Positions 12,178 through 20,947 are shown, numbered from the stretch's first letter. The stretch: 64,000 bases of DNA from Pseudoalteromonas lipolytica (GCF_001306915.1 NZ_LJTC01000004.1:134608-198607), one strand, 5' to 3'. Translations and numbers: made by a program. The notes: a model not told the origin generated them from the letters alone.

Positions 12178-13182
12178 TTACTGGCCGGCAATAAAACTAC
12201 TTTGCCCAAGCGACTTGGCTTTCGCAGCTGCTAAAGAGGCTTTACGGGCTAAGCTGTTAAAGTCGCCATCGCCTTCATGTTTAGCGATACCTAGGGCTAA
12301 GGTAATAGCGGGGAGTTTGGTGCCATTTTTTGAGCTGACAAAGCGCAGCTTTTCGACACCATTTCGTACTTTTTCGGCTATTAAGTTGGCAGTTTCAGGC
12401 TCAATATCAGCAAGTAAGATGGTAAATTCATCTTTACTTGTGCGCCCAGGTAAGCCGCTTTCTTGTACGTATTTTTGCACCTGCTTGGCGACTTTATTTA
12501 AAATTACTTCACCAATCACATCACCATAGTTTTCAATAAAATGGTTTAAGTTCTCAATGTGAATAGAGATAGCACAAACCGCTTTATTTTGGCCGACCCA
12601 AAGTTGAGTTTGTTGATTTAAGTAATGGCGCTTGTATAAGCCGGTTTGTTGGTCGGTGATGTGTTGTTTGCGTAATTGAGTGAGCTGTTTTTGGGTTTTT
12701 TCTTGTAGTGATTTGGCTTTTGCTATTTCTTGCTTAAATTGACGATGCTGATTGAGCAGGACTTCAGATTGCTTACTGAGCATTTTTAATGCATGACGCG
12801 TTTGCTCAATATTGTTTTCATCAATTGAATGAACACATTCTGTGACTTGATCAGCAAAGCGCACAATATTTTGCTCGTTATTGTTAGCATTTCGCGAAAG
12901 GGTGTTAATTACTGAGTCAACGTTGCGAACAATGGCGGTTTTCATTTTATGCCCTTGCTCTATAAAATCGAAATAAAGCTGTTCTACATAGACACAATCG
13001 ATGGTTTTTCTTTGTGCGATGGCACGGTCAATAGCGGCGTTAAGTTTAGGGTTAGACTGGCTGACGTAGGTGTAAACAACTTGGTAGTTAAGTGGTGACG
13101 GCGGTAATGCATGATGTTCTAAAAAGATACATACCTTTGTCATTTTTTCTTGAGCAATAGCCATGGGATCATGGAACATCAT
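12178..13182 (-). CDS. GGDEF-domain protein with degenerate active site
   Basis: A 334-residue soluble protein: an N-terminal helical domain (about 1-110), a coiled coil (130-175, rich in Lys/Gln), then a GGDEF fold beginning DQQTGLYKRHYLNQQ. The signature loop reads GRTSKDEF instead of RxGGDEF: both glycines are replaced, and no RxxD inhibitory motif lies five residues before it (sequence there is YVQESGLPG). Catalysis is unlikely; c-di-GMP or GTP sensing, or a purely structural role, are alternatives. Two adjacent ATG codons (13182 and 13179) are possible starts; neither has a strong ribosome-binding site. It stands alone, transcribed away from the DUF885 gene. Confidence 0.82.
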   Translation of the reverse strand: MMFHDPMAIAQEKMTKVCIFLEHHALPPSPLNYQVVYTYVSQSNPKLNAAIDRAIAQRKTIDCVYVEQLYFDFIEQGHKMKTAIVRNVDSVINTLSRNANNNEQNIVRFADQVTECVHSIDENNIEQTRHALKMLSKQSEVLLNQHRQFKQEIAKAKSLQEKTQKQLTQLRKQHITDQQTGLYKRHYLNQQTQLWVGQNKAVCAISIHIENLNHFIENYGDVIGEVILNKVAKQVQKYVQESGLPGRTSKDEFTILLADIEPETANLIAEKVRNGVEKLRFVSSKNGTKLPAITLALGIAKHEGDGDFNSLARKASLAAAKAKSLGQSSFIAGQ

Positions 13183-13523
13183 TTTTCAATACCACTAAAT
13201 ACGCATATCAACCAATTAATCATCTCTTCCGTAAGGTATAGCTGCTTCCAAGCATAAATACTGAGTCTACAGTAATCTGTAATCAGCCTATTTAAAAGCA
13301 AAATCGCTTACTTTGGAACTTAAATTTGTTTCGTTTGTGTCTATTAGCTGATTTTCTCAACAACTTTAACAAGTGTAATTAAAAATTGCTTAAACCTTGC
13401 TCATTCTTATTTATACACCGTTGTTAATTTGAGCGTATTTAACCTGAGCTTGGTCGCATTTGTTTGGGTTTTAGCCAGTGCTGCGCTACTTTAGCGATAC
13501 TGATTAAAACTAAAAAGAATGCT
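13183..13523. other. 341-bp intergenic region, no gene seen
   Basis: Divergent space between the GGDEF protein and the DUF885 lipoprotein. It is AT-rich and must hold both promoters, but I see no box pair, repeat or short reading frame strong enough to mark. A TTG-initiated extension of the downstream gene into this region (from 13464) is rejected because it would bury the lipoprotein signal. Confidence 0.5.
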
Positions 13524-15302
13524 ATGAAACAAACACTGTCGCGAACTTTAAATCGTTCTGTTATTACGGTTGCTTTAGCGTGTACTTTAAGCGCTTGCCA
13601 AGTAACAAATATTGATGCTGATCAGCAATTTACTCAAGTAGCCGAAAATATTGTTAATTACCGCCAAAGCATCAGCCCGTATGGTAAAGATAATGGCGTT
13701 GATGGTTATTTATTAGAAAATCTATCGGCTGAATTTTTAGAACAAAAATACCAAAAGAATACAGAGTTACTTGCCGAGCTAGACGTTATCGACCGTGATA
13801 AGTTATCGGAAGAAAATCGCATTAACCTGACTATTTTACGCGGCCAAGTGCAAAATAGTGTCGATGAATATGTGTTTAATGCGCACTACATGCCGCTGAC
13901 ATCTGAATATGGGTTCCATTCTAGCTTGTCATTTATGATCTCCAGCTCAGATTACACAAAACCACAAGATTACCAGCTATATCTTGCTAAATTACAGCAA
14001 ATTCCTCGCTATTTTTCGCAAAATATCGGCTGGATGCGAAAGGGGCTTGAAGTGGGCCTAACCCAGCCAAAGGCTGTTTTAGAAGGTTATCAAGACTCAA
14101 TCACGGCTTATATTGTTGATGATGCTACTAAGTCTGAATTCTACAAACCATTTTTAAATAATACGGCAGGCCTAAGTGATAGCGAGTTTGCAGCGCTACA
14201 AAAGCAAGCGCAAACCATTATCACAGAACAAGTTATTCCGGCATATCAAGGTTACTTAACCTTCTTTAACAATGAATATCAACCGGGTGCACGTACAGAT
14301 ATTGGTATTTCAAGTACGCCGAATGGCAAAGCGTTTTACGAAAATCGCGCTAAGTACTACACCACCACAGATATGACGCCAAAAGAAATCCATGAGCTGG
14401 GTTTACAAGAAGTCGCGCGTATTCGCGCAGAAATGGAAAAAATTATCGAGAAAGTAGGCTTTGAAGGCTCGTTTGCTGATTTTGTGCACTTTTTACGTAC
14501 TGATCCGCAATTTTACGCAAAAACACCAAAAGATTTGCTAAAAGAAGCGTCTTACATTGCCAAGAAAATGGATGCGCAGTTACCTAAGTTATTCCACACT
14601 TTGCCAAGAATGCCGTACGGTGTTGCGCCAGTGCCAGAGAGCATTGCACCTAAATATACAACGGGTCGTTACTCAGGCTCTCGCCGTGATGACCAAGCAG
14701 GTTATTACTGGGTTAATACCTATGCGTTAGATAAGCGCCCGTTGTATGTACTTGAAGCATTAACTTTACACGAAGCTGTACCTGGGCATCATTTACAAAT
14801 CTCGCTAAATGCTGAACTTGAGTCATTACCAAGTTATCGCCGTAATGCATATTTGTCTGCATTTGGTGAAGGTTGGGGCTTATATTCGGAGTTTTTAGGT
14901 ATCGAAGCGGGCTTTTATCAAGACCCATACAGTGATTTTGGTCGTTTGACTTATGAAATGTGGCGTGCTGCACGTTTAGTGGTTGATACCGGTATGCATA
15001 TGTATGGCTGGAGCCGTGATCGTGCAATGAAGTTTATGAGCGAAAACACCGCGCTTTCATTGCATAATGTGAAGACAGAAACTGACCGTTATATCTCATG
15101 GCCTGCACAAGCGTTGTCATACAAAATTGGTGAGTTAACGATTAAACGTCTACGCCACGAAGCTGAGCAAGCACTTGGTGAAGATTTCGATATTCGCGAA
15201 TTCCACCATCAAATATTGCGTCATGGCTCAGTGCCAATGTCAGTGCTTGAAGAGCAAATTCAACTTTATATTAAAGCTGAATTAGCCAAACGAGCAGCAT
15301 AG
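13524..15302 (+). CDS. DUF885-family lipoprotein, predicted zinc peptidase
   Basis: 592 residues from the ATG at 13524, which gives a typical lipoprotein signal ending LSAC (Cys about residue 25); the protein is therefore probably membrane-tethered in the periplasm. DUF885 proteins are predicted metallopeptidases. The metal signature is LHEAVPGHHLQIS, followed about 30 residues later by AFGEGWGLYSEFLG, which provides the second Glu region. The C-terminal half carries WPAQALSYKIGELTIKRLR, also family-typical. Substrate unknown. It is followed by its own strong terminator, so it is monocistronic. Confidence 0.88.
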   Translation: MKQTLSRTLNRSVITVALACTLSACQVTNIDADQQFTQVAENIVNYRQSISPYGKDNGVDGYLLENLSAEFLEQKYQKNTELLAELDVIDRDKLSEENRINLTILRGQVQNSVDEYVFNAHYMPLTSEYGFHSSLSFMISSSDYTKPQDYQLYLAKLQQIPRYFSQNIGWMRKGLEVGLTQPKAVLEGYQDSITAYIVDDATKSEFYKPFLNNTAGLSDSEFAALQKQAQTIITEQVIPAYQGYLTFFNNEYQPGARTDIGISSTPNGKAFYENRAKYYTTTDMTPKEIHELGLQEVARIRAEMEKIIEKVGFEGSFADFVHFLRTDPQFYAKTPKDLLKEASYIAKKMDAQLPKLFHTLPRMPYGVAPVPESIAPKYTTGRYSGSRRDDQAGYYWVNTYALDKRPLYVLEALTLHEAVPGHHLQISLNAELESLPSYRRNAYLSAFGEGWGLYSEFLGIEAGFYQDPYSDFGRLTYEMWRAARLVVDTGMHMYGWSRDRAMKFMSENTALSLHNVKTETDRYISWPAQALSYKIGELTIKRLRHEAEQALGEDFDIREFHHQILRHGSVPMSVLEEQIQLYIKAELAKRAA

Positions 15303-15324
15303 CTGTATAGCAGTATAAAAGAAG

Positions 15325-15350
15325 AGGCGTGATTTACATCACGCCTTTTT
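15325..15350 (+). terminator. Intrinsic terminator after DUF885 gene
   Basis: Perfect 9-bp stem AGGCGTGAT / ATCACGCCT (15325-15333 with 15338-15346), loop TTAC, then a T-run. Confidence 0.9.
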
Positions 15351-15438
15351 TAATTAATAAAATGCGAATTCTCCTAGCGCGTTTGTTATTTATCTTTGGG
15401 TAATATTATTTTAATCAAATTTGTTAGGAGTAGATTAA

Positions 15439-16118
15439 ATGGACATTATTCCAAAAGCTCGCCTTTTACTTTTAAGTGTATTGCTTATATACCCAAGCCT
15501 CCTCAAGATGCAGAATTCAGCGTTTCACAGGTGCTTAATATCAAGGCGTTACTTTGCAAGAATGGCAGTCCCTTTTAAGAAGTAACAACGATGAGAGTAA
15601 GTGCCTGTGAAGCGCCCGAAGGGTTGGTTTAAAAGCGATTTATACTGCGTTATTGATTTTAACAATAGAACCACTATTACTTGCAATCAATGCCTTGCCT
15701 AAATCGCTTTTAATTCCAACTGAAACTCGCATCTTGAGGTGGTTTGGGTATATTCAGCTTTCAAAATTCAGTTTTTGCAAAAGAGGAACCTACACCCAAA
15801 GCGGTTGTTACAGCATTGCTAAATGCAATGAAAAATAATAATGCGGAACAAATTCGGGCTGTTTTTGCCGACAATGCAAGCCAAGAATATGAACGTTGGT
15901 ATAAGCGTAAGAATAGTGGTGATAGATTTAAAAGCTGGCTTGAATCAGACATTATTAATGTTCATGGCCAAGTAATTGAACCTGCATTAAAAATGATGGG
16001 TAATCAAGTCGTTGTCACTGGTACTTATAAAAACAATGATGGTTACTCCAGCCCAGCAAATTTTTTATTAGTGGTAGAGCAGGGTAAGATTGTTAGCTGG
16101 ACAATGCGGTACGATTAA
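15439..16118 (+). pseudogene. Small secreted NTF2-like protein, signal peptide split by MITE insertion
   Basis: The ATG at 15439 has an excellent AGGAG (15426-15430, 8 nt spacing) and begins MDIIPKARLLLLSVLLI, the first half of a signal peptide. At codon 17 a 261-bp element interrupts it and reading stops at 15583. Beyond the element the same protein resumes as FSFQNSVFA-KEEPTPKAVV, exactly the missing half and cleavage site. Removing the element plus one TA copy rejoins 15489 to 15753 in frame and gives a 138-residue secreted protein. The mature part (one helix, then a curved sheet, ending VVEQGKIVSWTMRYD) looks like an NTF2/SnoaL or DUF4878-type small domain; function unknown. The remnant could start at TTG 15744 but would lack a working export signal. 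Confidence 0.85.
15490..15750. mobile_element. 261-bp MITE-like element with 22-bp terminal inverted repeats
   Basis: Terminal inverted repeats 15490-15511 and 15729-15750 match at 20 of 22 positions (TACCCAAGCCTCCTCAAGATGC versus TACCCAAACCACCTCAAGATGC) and are flanked by a TA duplication (15488-15489, 15751-15752). The inside folds as two nested hairpins. Left arm: 15520-15537 with 15598-15615 (15 of 18), containing GTTACTT/AAGTAAC. Right arm: 15629-15642 with 15700-15713 (14 of 14), containing ATTGATT/AATCAAT and AATAG/CTATT. No transposase is encoded, so it must have been moved in trans. The TA duplication suggests an IS630/Tc1-mariner-type enzyme, but that is inference. Confidence 0.85.
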
Positions 16119-16127
16119 CTAGTAATA

Positions 16128-17027
16128 TTAGTTGAAACTTGAGTTGTGTAATGTGCTAACGGCTTCTTTCATTTTATCAATAAACACCTTAATTTTTTGT
16201 GGTGTGTAAGGTTGCTTTTTATACACTGCGTGTGATGAGTAACTTTTTAACTGATAATCTGTTAGAAGAGGAATGAGCTGTTTTTTGTGGATAGCCTCTG
16301 AGAAAAACCAAAGAGGCCCAAGGTGAATACCTACGCCATTAATGACTAGGTCTCTCACCGCAGACACACTATTAACTGTGAAGTTACTGTGCATTTTAAC
16401 ATGTGGAAAACGAGTAAAATTAAGGTATTCAATATCGCTTTTTGCTTGTTTTTGTGAATAAAAAATAAAATTGTGTTGTTCAAGATCCATAGGATTCAAT
16501 GGTATACCAAATTTCTCTAAATACTGCTGACTCGTAACCAGAACTCTGGGGATTTCTCCAAGTTTTCTGGCAATAAGCTGCGAGTTGGCTAACTCACCAA
16601 TTCTCACCGCAACGTCAATTTTATTGCTAAATAAGTTCTCAAAATCACTACCAAGGAATAATTCAAAATTTAAGTCAGGGTATTGCTTTTGCATTGCCCT
16701 ACATACTGGGACGACAAATTGCGAGCCAAAGTCGACTGGGGCTCCTATTCTTAAAGTGCCGCTTACTTTATGAATACTGTTCGAGATTTCTTCGTCTAAT
16801 GCTTGTTGAGCATCAAGGATATCTTTTAGTCGTTCAAAATAAGTTTGTCCTTGTTCTGTAGGAGTAGTACGAACAGTTGAACGATTAAGTAATTTTACCC
16901 CTAAGCGCTTCTCTAGTGCAGCAACTTTACGGCTGATAGAGGAAGGTTCGATCCCTAATTGTGCCGCAGCATTTTTGAGGCTGCCAGCTTCTACAACTCG
17001 AATAAACAGTGACTTAGCATCGTGCAT
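16128..17027 (-). CDS. LysR-family transcriptional regulator
   Basis: 299 residues: N-terminal winged helix-turn-helix (about 5-62, AGSLKNAAAQLGIEPSSISRKVAALE), linker helix, and a periplasmic-binding-protein-like effector domain (about 90-290). It belongs to the AaeR/DsdC-like group in which the regulator is divergently transcribed from its target. The neighbour 155 bp away on the other strand is an SDR oxidoreductase, its likely target. No clear ribosome-binding site precedes the ATG. Effector unknown. Confidence 0.92.
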   Translation of the reverse strand: MHDAKSLFIRVVEAGSLKNAAAQLGIEPSSISRKVAALEKRLGVKLLNRSTVRTTPTEQGQTYFERLKDILDAQQALDEEISNSIHKVSGTLRIGAPVDFGSQFVVPVCRAMQKQYPDLNFELFLGSDFENLFSNKIDVAVRIGELANSQLIARKLGEIPRVLVTSQQYLEKFGIPLNPMDLEQHNFIFYSQKQAKSDIEYLNFTRFPHVKMHSNFTVNSVSAVRDLVINGVGIHLGPLWFFSEAIHKKQLIPLLTDYQLKSYSSHAVYKKQPYTPQKIKVFIDKMKEAVSTLHNSSFN

Positions 17028-17084
17028 TTAGTTAATTGCATTTTTGACAATCAGTAATTGCATATTCACCTAATTCCCGCACTT

Positions 17085-17139
17085 TATTCAATTGGATAAA
17101 GTAATGAATTGAGAATAGGTACGCCTAATCCGTTTTAGG
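17085..17139. promoter_or_regulatory. Candidate LysR operator region
   Basis: Two inverted repeats lie in the LysR-SDR divergent gap: TATTCAATT (17085-17093) with AATTGAGAATA (17107-17117, one extra base), and CCTAA (17124-17128) with TTAGG (17135-17139). LysR proteins usually bind interrupted dyads in such gaps. Assignment is positional only. Confidence 0.35.
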
Positions 17140-17181
17140 TTACTTACTGACTTTGATATGAATTACTTAAAGGAGATAGGA

Positions 17182-17937
17182 ATGTCAAAACCTGATGTTA
17201 AAGGTAAAGTGGTGGTTGTTGCTGGCGGTGGCAAAAATTTAGGTGGCTTGATCAGCCAAGAGTTTGCTAAAGAGGGTGCAAAAATTGTTGCACACTATCA
17301 TAGTGACTCTTCGAAAGCGGAAGCTGAGGCGACTGTTGATGCGATTCTAGCGGCAGGAGGTGAGGCGGTGACGTTTCAAGGTGATTTGTCTAAGGCTGAT
17401 AATGTAACGGCGCTTTTTGATTTTGCTAAGTCTACTTATGGTGGTATCGATATAGCTGTAAATACAGTTGGCAAGGTCCTAAGAAAGCCAATAGTTGAAA
17501 CATCTGAAGCGGATTATGATTCGATGTTTGATGTTAACTCAAAAACAGCGTATTTCTTTATAAAAGAAGCGGGTAAGCAGTTAAATAACAACGGCAAAAT
17601 CATCACAATAGTCACCTCTTTACTCGCCGCATTTACAGATGGGTATTCAACATATGCTGGCGGTAAGGCACCTGTTGAGCACTTTACCCGAGCTGCTGCA
17701 AAAGAGTTCTCTGGTCGTGGGATTTCGGTTACAGGTATTGGTCCTGGTCCAATGGATACGCCTTTCTTTTATGGTGAAGAAACGCCAGAGCGTGTGGTAT
17801 TTCACAAATCACAAGCAATGGGAAACCAATTAACACAAATTGAAGATATCGTACCGATCGTTAAATTTTTAGCGACTGATGGTTGGTGGATCACTGGGCA
17901 AACTATTTTTGCTAACGGCGGCTATACAACACGCTAA
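17182..17937 (+). CDS. Short-chain dehydrogenase/reductase (SDR)
   Basis: NAD(P)-dependent oxidoreductase of 251 residues. The ATG at 17182 is chosen because AAAGGAG (17169-17175) sits 6 nt before it; an upstream in-frame ATG at 17158 has no such site. Rossmann glycine motif VVAGGGKNLGG near residue 13-23, VNTVGK in place of the usual NNAG, catalytic Ser in VTSLL, and Tyr-x3-Lys in TYAGGKAP. The C-terminal WWITGQTIFANGGY is typical of classical SDRs. The substrate cannot be told; a sugar or acyl reductase are both possible. Divergent LysR neighbour and own terminator. Confidence 0.9.
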   Translation: MSKPDVKGKVVVVAGGGKNLGGLISQEFAKEGAKIVAHYHSDSSKAEAEATVDAILAAGGEAVTFQGDLSKADNVTALFDFAKSTYGGIDIAVNTVGKVLRKPIVETSEADYDSMFDVNSKTAYFFIKEAGKQLNNNGKIITIVTSLLAAFTDGYSTYAGGKAPVEHFTRAAAKEFSGRGISVTGIGPGPMDTPFFYGEETPERVVFHKSQAMGNQLTQIEDIVPIVKFLATDGWWITGQTIFANGGYTTR

Positions 17938-17943
17938 TTGATT

Positions 17944-17978
17944 AGGTGTGCCGTCAACCTCGGCATACCTATTTTTTT
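17944..17978 (+). terminator. Intrinsic terminator after SDR gene
   Basis: 10-bp stem AGGTGTGCCG / CGGCATACCT (17944-17953 with 17961-17970, one G-T pair), then seven T residues. Confidence 0.85.
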
Positions 17979-18119
17979 GAATTCAATGCTCTTATCACTT
18001 CTATTTTGTAAATATTTATCCTTTGAACCAACGAAACCTTAAATATATGAAGTGCTTATTGCACGTAATATAAACACCTTATATGCTTTGAAGGATGTCA
18101 TTTCACAAAGGGGCCTTGG

Positions 18120-19604
18120 ATGAGTGATTTTATAATTTTTAGTATCGATGTATTTGCCAGCTTGTTTATTTTTGCACTCGGTATAGGTTTGCTGGTGATT
18201 GTGTGCTTTTACATTAGTGATGTGACGCAATCTAAACAGGCGATTCGCCGTAATTACCCGGTGATCGGTCGCTTTCGTTATTTTTTTGAACGCCAAGGTG
18301 AATTCTTCCGACAATACTTTTTTGCCATGGATAGGGAAGAGCTACCATTTAATCGTGCTGAGCGAAGCTGGGTGTATCGTGCTGCGAAAAATGTTGACCG
18401 TACTACGGCCTTTGGTTCAACCCAAAGCCTTGAAGCAACGGGCACTGTGATGTTTATGAACTGTGCGTTCCCAACCTTAGATGAAGATGCACTCGACCCG
18501 AGCGAAGTCACGTTAGGGCCTTATTGCCAAGCTCCTTATACAACAAACTCGTTATTTAATATTTCAGGTATGAGCTTTGGCGCATTATCTAAGCCCGCTG
18601 TTCGCGCATTATCGCGAGGGGCAAAATTAGCCGGCTGTTGGATGAATACCGGCGAAGGAGGGCTCAGCCCTTACCACCTTGAAGGTGGCGCCGATATTGT
18701 GTTTCAGATTGGCACGGCAAAATATGGTGTACGAGATGAGCACGGTAAATTAAGCACCGAAAAACTCAAAGCGATTGCTGAGCACGAACAAGTTAAAATG
18801 TTCGAAATTAAAATGAGTCAAGGTGCTAAACCCGGTAAAGGGGGTATGTTACCAGGGCGCAAAGTGACTGCTGAAATTGCAAAAATTCGGGGTATTCCTG
18901 AAGGGCATGACTCGATTAGTCCAAATGGTCATCCAGAGATTAAATGCCCAGCAGATTTACTCGATATGATTGAAACGGTACGCTGTACCACAGGTAAACC
19001 AACCGGTTTTAAAGCGGTTATTGGTGAATACACTTGGCTCGAAACCTTGTTTAGTGAAATAAATAACCGTGGTATTGAATCTGCCCCTGATTTTATCACT
19101 ATTGATAGTGCCGACGGTGGAACGGGCGCTGCCCCTCAACCCTTAATGGATTCAGTTGGTTTACCGCTGCGCGAGAGCCTGCCTTTGGTTGTTGATCTGC
19201 TAAAAAAACATGGTCTCAGAGAACGAGTGAAAGTGATTGCATCGGGTAAGCTAATCGTACCGTCAAAAGTGGCTTGGGCACTCGCGCTGGGTGCTGATTT
19301 TATTGTGTCGGCGCGTGGTCATATGTTTTCGTTAGGTTGTATTCAGGCTCTACAATGTAATAAAGATACCTGCCCGACCGGTATTACGACTCATAATGAA
19401 CGCTTACAGCGGGGCCTAGATGTGACCGATAAGGCACAACGTGTCGCCAATTATAATAAGTTTATTCATTATGGTGCAGGGCTGATTGCTCATTCATGTG
19501 GTGTATCAAGTGCCCGCGAGTTAGCTCGCCAGCATGTGCGAGTGGTACAAGAAAATGGTTTATCAGAGCCGCTCGATAAAATGTATGAGCACTACAATAA
19601 ATAA
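18120..19604 (+). CDS. Membrane-anchored FMN-binding glutamate-synthase-family protein
   Basis: 494 residues. One N-terminal membrane helix (about 5-32), then the FMN/2-oxoglutarate (GltB central) barrel of glutamate synthase: SGMSFGALSKPAVRALSRGA, MNTGEGGLSPYH, SQGAKPGKGGMLPG, ITIDSADGGTGAAP and ISAxG-type IASGKLIVPSK. The three 3Fe-4S cysteines are kept with GltB spacing in CIQALQCNKDTC. It lacks the glutaminase domain and the small subunit, so it is not a full glutamate synthase; its true reaction is unknown. AAGGGG precedes the ATG with 7-nt spacing. It is monocistronic, with its own terminator. Confidence 0.9.
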   Translation: MSDFIIFSIDVFASLFIFALGIGLLVIVCFYISDVTQSKQAIRRNYPVIGRFRYFFERQGEFFRQYFFAMDREELPFNRAERSWVYRAAKNVDRTTAFGSTQSLEATGTVMFMNCAFPTLDEDALDPSEVTLGPYCQAPYTTNSLFNISGMSFGALSKPAVRALSRGAKLAGCWMNTGEGGLSPYHLEGGADIVFQIGTAKYGVRDEHGKLSTEKLKAIAEHEQVKMFEIKMSQGAKPGKGGMLPGRKVTAEIAKIRGIPEGHDSISPNGHPEIKCPADLLDMIETVRCTTGKPTGFKAVIGEYTWLETLFSEINNRGIESAPDFITIDSADGGTGAAPQPLMDSVGLPLRESLPLVVDLLKKHGLRERVKVIASGKLIVPSKVAWALALGADFIVSARGHMFSLGCIQALQCNKDTCPTGITTHNERLQRGLDVTDKAQRVANYNKFIHYGAGLIAHSCGVSSARELARQHVRVVQENGLSEPLDKMYEHYNK

Positions 19605-19625
19605 TCTAGTTGAGTTGAATAATTA

Positions 19626-19648
19626 AAAGGCGCATTAAGCGCCTTTTT
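19626..19648. terminator. Bidirectional intrinsic terminator
   Basis: Perfect 8-bp stem AAAGGCGC / GCGCCTTT (19626-19633 with 19639-19646), loop ATTAA, T-run after. It lies between the convergent glutamate-synthase-like gene and mtnK. Confidence 0.88.
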
Positions 19649-19660
19649 ACTTTTTGACTA

Positions 19661-20878
19661 TCAGTTTAATAAACTGATTAACAACGAAAAGAACTCGTCT
19701 TTATTGTTACAGCTTGTGGCATTGAGCATCAGTTGCTCGCCGAGTACGAGCGTTTGCTGTTGTACTGCTAAACGAGCTTGTGCATCTTCAATACCGTCTA
19801 TATCTGCAACATGGGCTAAACCAATAGTACGGCGAATAAGTTCAGCGCCACAGTAGCCAATCGCATCACGCAATACGTGTTGTAAGTAATCTTCGCTAAA
19901 GGCGCGGTTTGCAAAGCTAATATCAGTTGCTTCCCTGCTTGCGAGGTTTAACCAATGTTGCTCAAATTGGCTATAACAGTCTTGTAAGCAAGTTAATAAA
20001 TGGGTTTGATACTGACGGCGCTTTGCTTGCTCTGTAATACGGGCGTTTTGGGCACAGTAATTTAGTAGCAAGTTACCCATAAATGAGCCGATATCAAAGC
20101 CAACAGGGCCAAAAAAGCCGAACTCTGGGTCGATCATTTTAGTGGTTTTGCTATCAACAAAAATGCTGCCACTGTGCATATCGCCATGCAATAAAGTTTG
20201 CGGGCACGATAAAAATTTCGCTTTTAATTTAGCAGCGGCCAATTTTAAAGCATCATTATTACGAATACTTTCGACGTGCTCAGTAAGCTCTGCAGGGAAA
20301 TTATTGCGCTCATGCTCAATGTACGGATCAGTGAAAAATAAGTCTTCTGTGATCTTACATAAATCAGGGTTAATAAATTGACTGACTTTGGCTTTTTTAT
20401 CTTCAGCAGATAAGTAAAAGTCTGAGTTATAAAAGCCTGTTCGGCTTAAGTAGAGCGCAACATGGCTGGCCAATAAGGGAAATTGCTCTGCGTTGATTTG
20501 TGCGCCACGTAAAATTTGTAACTCACCTAAATCTTCTAACACGGTTAATGCCAGCTCGACATTGTGATGTAATATCGCCACGGTATGCTCTGGACATAAC
20601 TTACCATGATTAATCAATACTTCGGCTTCGATTCTGGCGCGGTCTAACGATAATGGCCATGACTCACCTACGCAGCGGGCATAAGGGAGTGCTTGCTTTA
20701 GAATTACACTGTTGTTGTGCTGATCAGCAACCCGAAAAACTAAGTTTAAGTTTCCATCTCCAAACTCGTATGCAGTCAGTGTTGCATCAGCAGGGAAGAC
20801 TGAAATTAGTTCGCTTTTAACAAGTTCTTTAATGTAATCAACAGCATGCTCTGCATTAAAGGCAGTGTATTTAGCCAT
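19661..20878 (-). CDS. mtnK: 5-methylthioribose kinase
   Basis: Phosphorylates 5-methylthioribose to its 1-phosphate with ATP, an early step in recycling methylthioadenosine to methionine. 405 residues, normal for MtnK. Protein-kinase-like fold with the catalytic LLHGDMHSGSIFV and metal-binding MIDPEFGFFGPVGFDIG motifs; SVILKQALPYAR carries the ATP lysine. It is divergent from mtnA across 145 bp containing a MetJ-like double box. Because the pathway here uses MtnK, a separate MTA nucleosidase (MtnN) must exist elsewhere. Confidence 0.96.
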   Translation of the reverse strand: MAKYTAFNAEHAVDYIKELVKSELISVFPADATLTAYEFGDGNLNLVFRVADQHNNSVILKQALPYARCVGESWPLSLDRARIEAEVLINHGKLCPEHTVAILHHNVELALTVLEDLGELQILRGAQINAEQFPLLASHVALYLSRTGFYNSDFYLSAEDKKAKVSQFINPDLCKITEDLFFTDPYIEHERNNFPAELTEHVESIRNNDALKLAAAKLKAKFLSCPQTLLHGDMHSGSIFVDSKTTKMIDPEFGFFGPVGFDIGSFMGNLLLNYCAQNARITEQAKRRQYQTHLLTCLQDCYSQFEQHWLNLASREATDISFANRAFSEDYLQHVLRDAIGYCGAELIRRTIGLAHVADIDGIEDAQARLAVQQQTLVLGEQLMLNATSCNNKDEFFSLLISLLN

Positions 20879-20931
20879 GGCTCTATCTCGTAATACAATT
20901 AACTTTGAGCATTCTATACCTGCAACCGTTT

Positions 20932-20947
20932 AGATGTCCATACATCT
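20932..20947. promoter_or_regulatory. MetJ-like double met box (mtnK<>mtnA)
   Basis: AGATGTCC-ATACATCT: two adjacent 8-mers, each matching the MetJ box AGACGTCT at 6 of 8 positions. It lies 54 bp before mtnK and 77 bp before mtnA, so one dimer pair could control both genes. The second 8-mer is identical in the other mtn promoter (26542-26549). Confidence 0.7.

Noticed and set aside
15439..15585. 48-codon reading frame with strong AGGAG, ending in the MITE-like element
   Set aside because: Only the first 17 codons belong to the old gene; the rest is element sequence. It is the truncated 5' part of the interrupted gene, not a new peptide gene.
15744..16118. 124-codon frame starting at TTG as an intact gene
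   Set aside because: Its first codons are element sequence and it lacks the first half of its signal peptide; the real start is at 15439.
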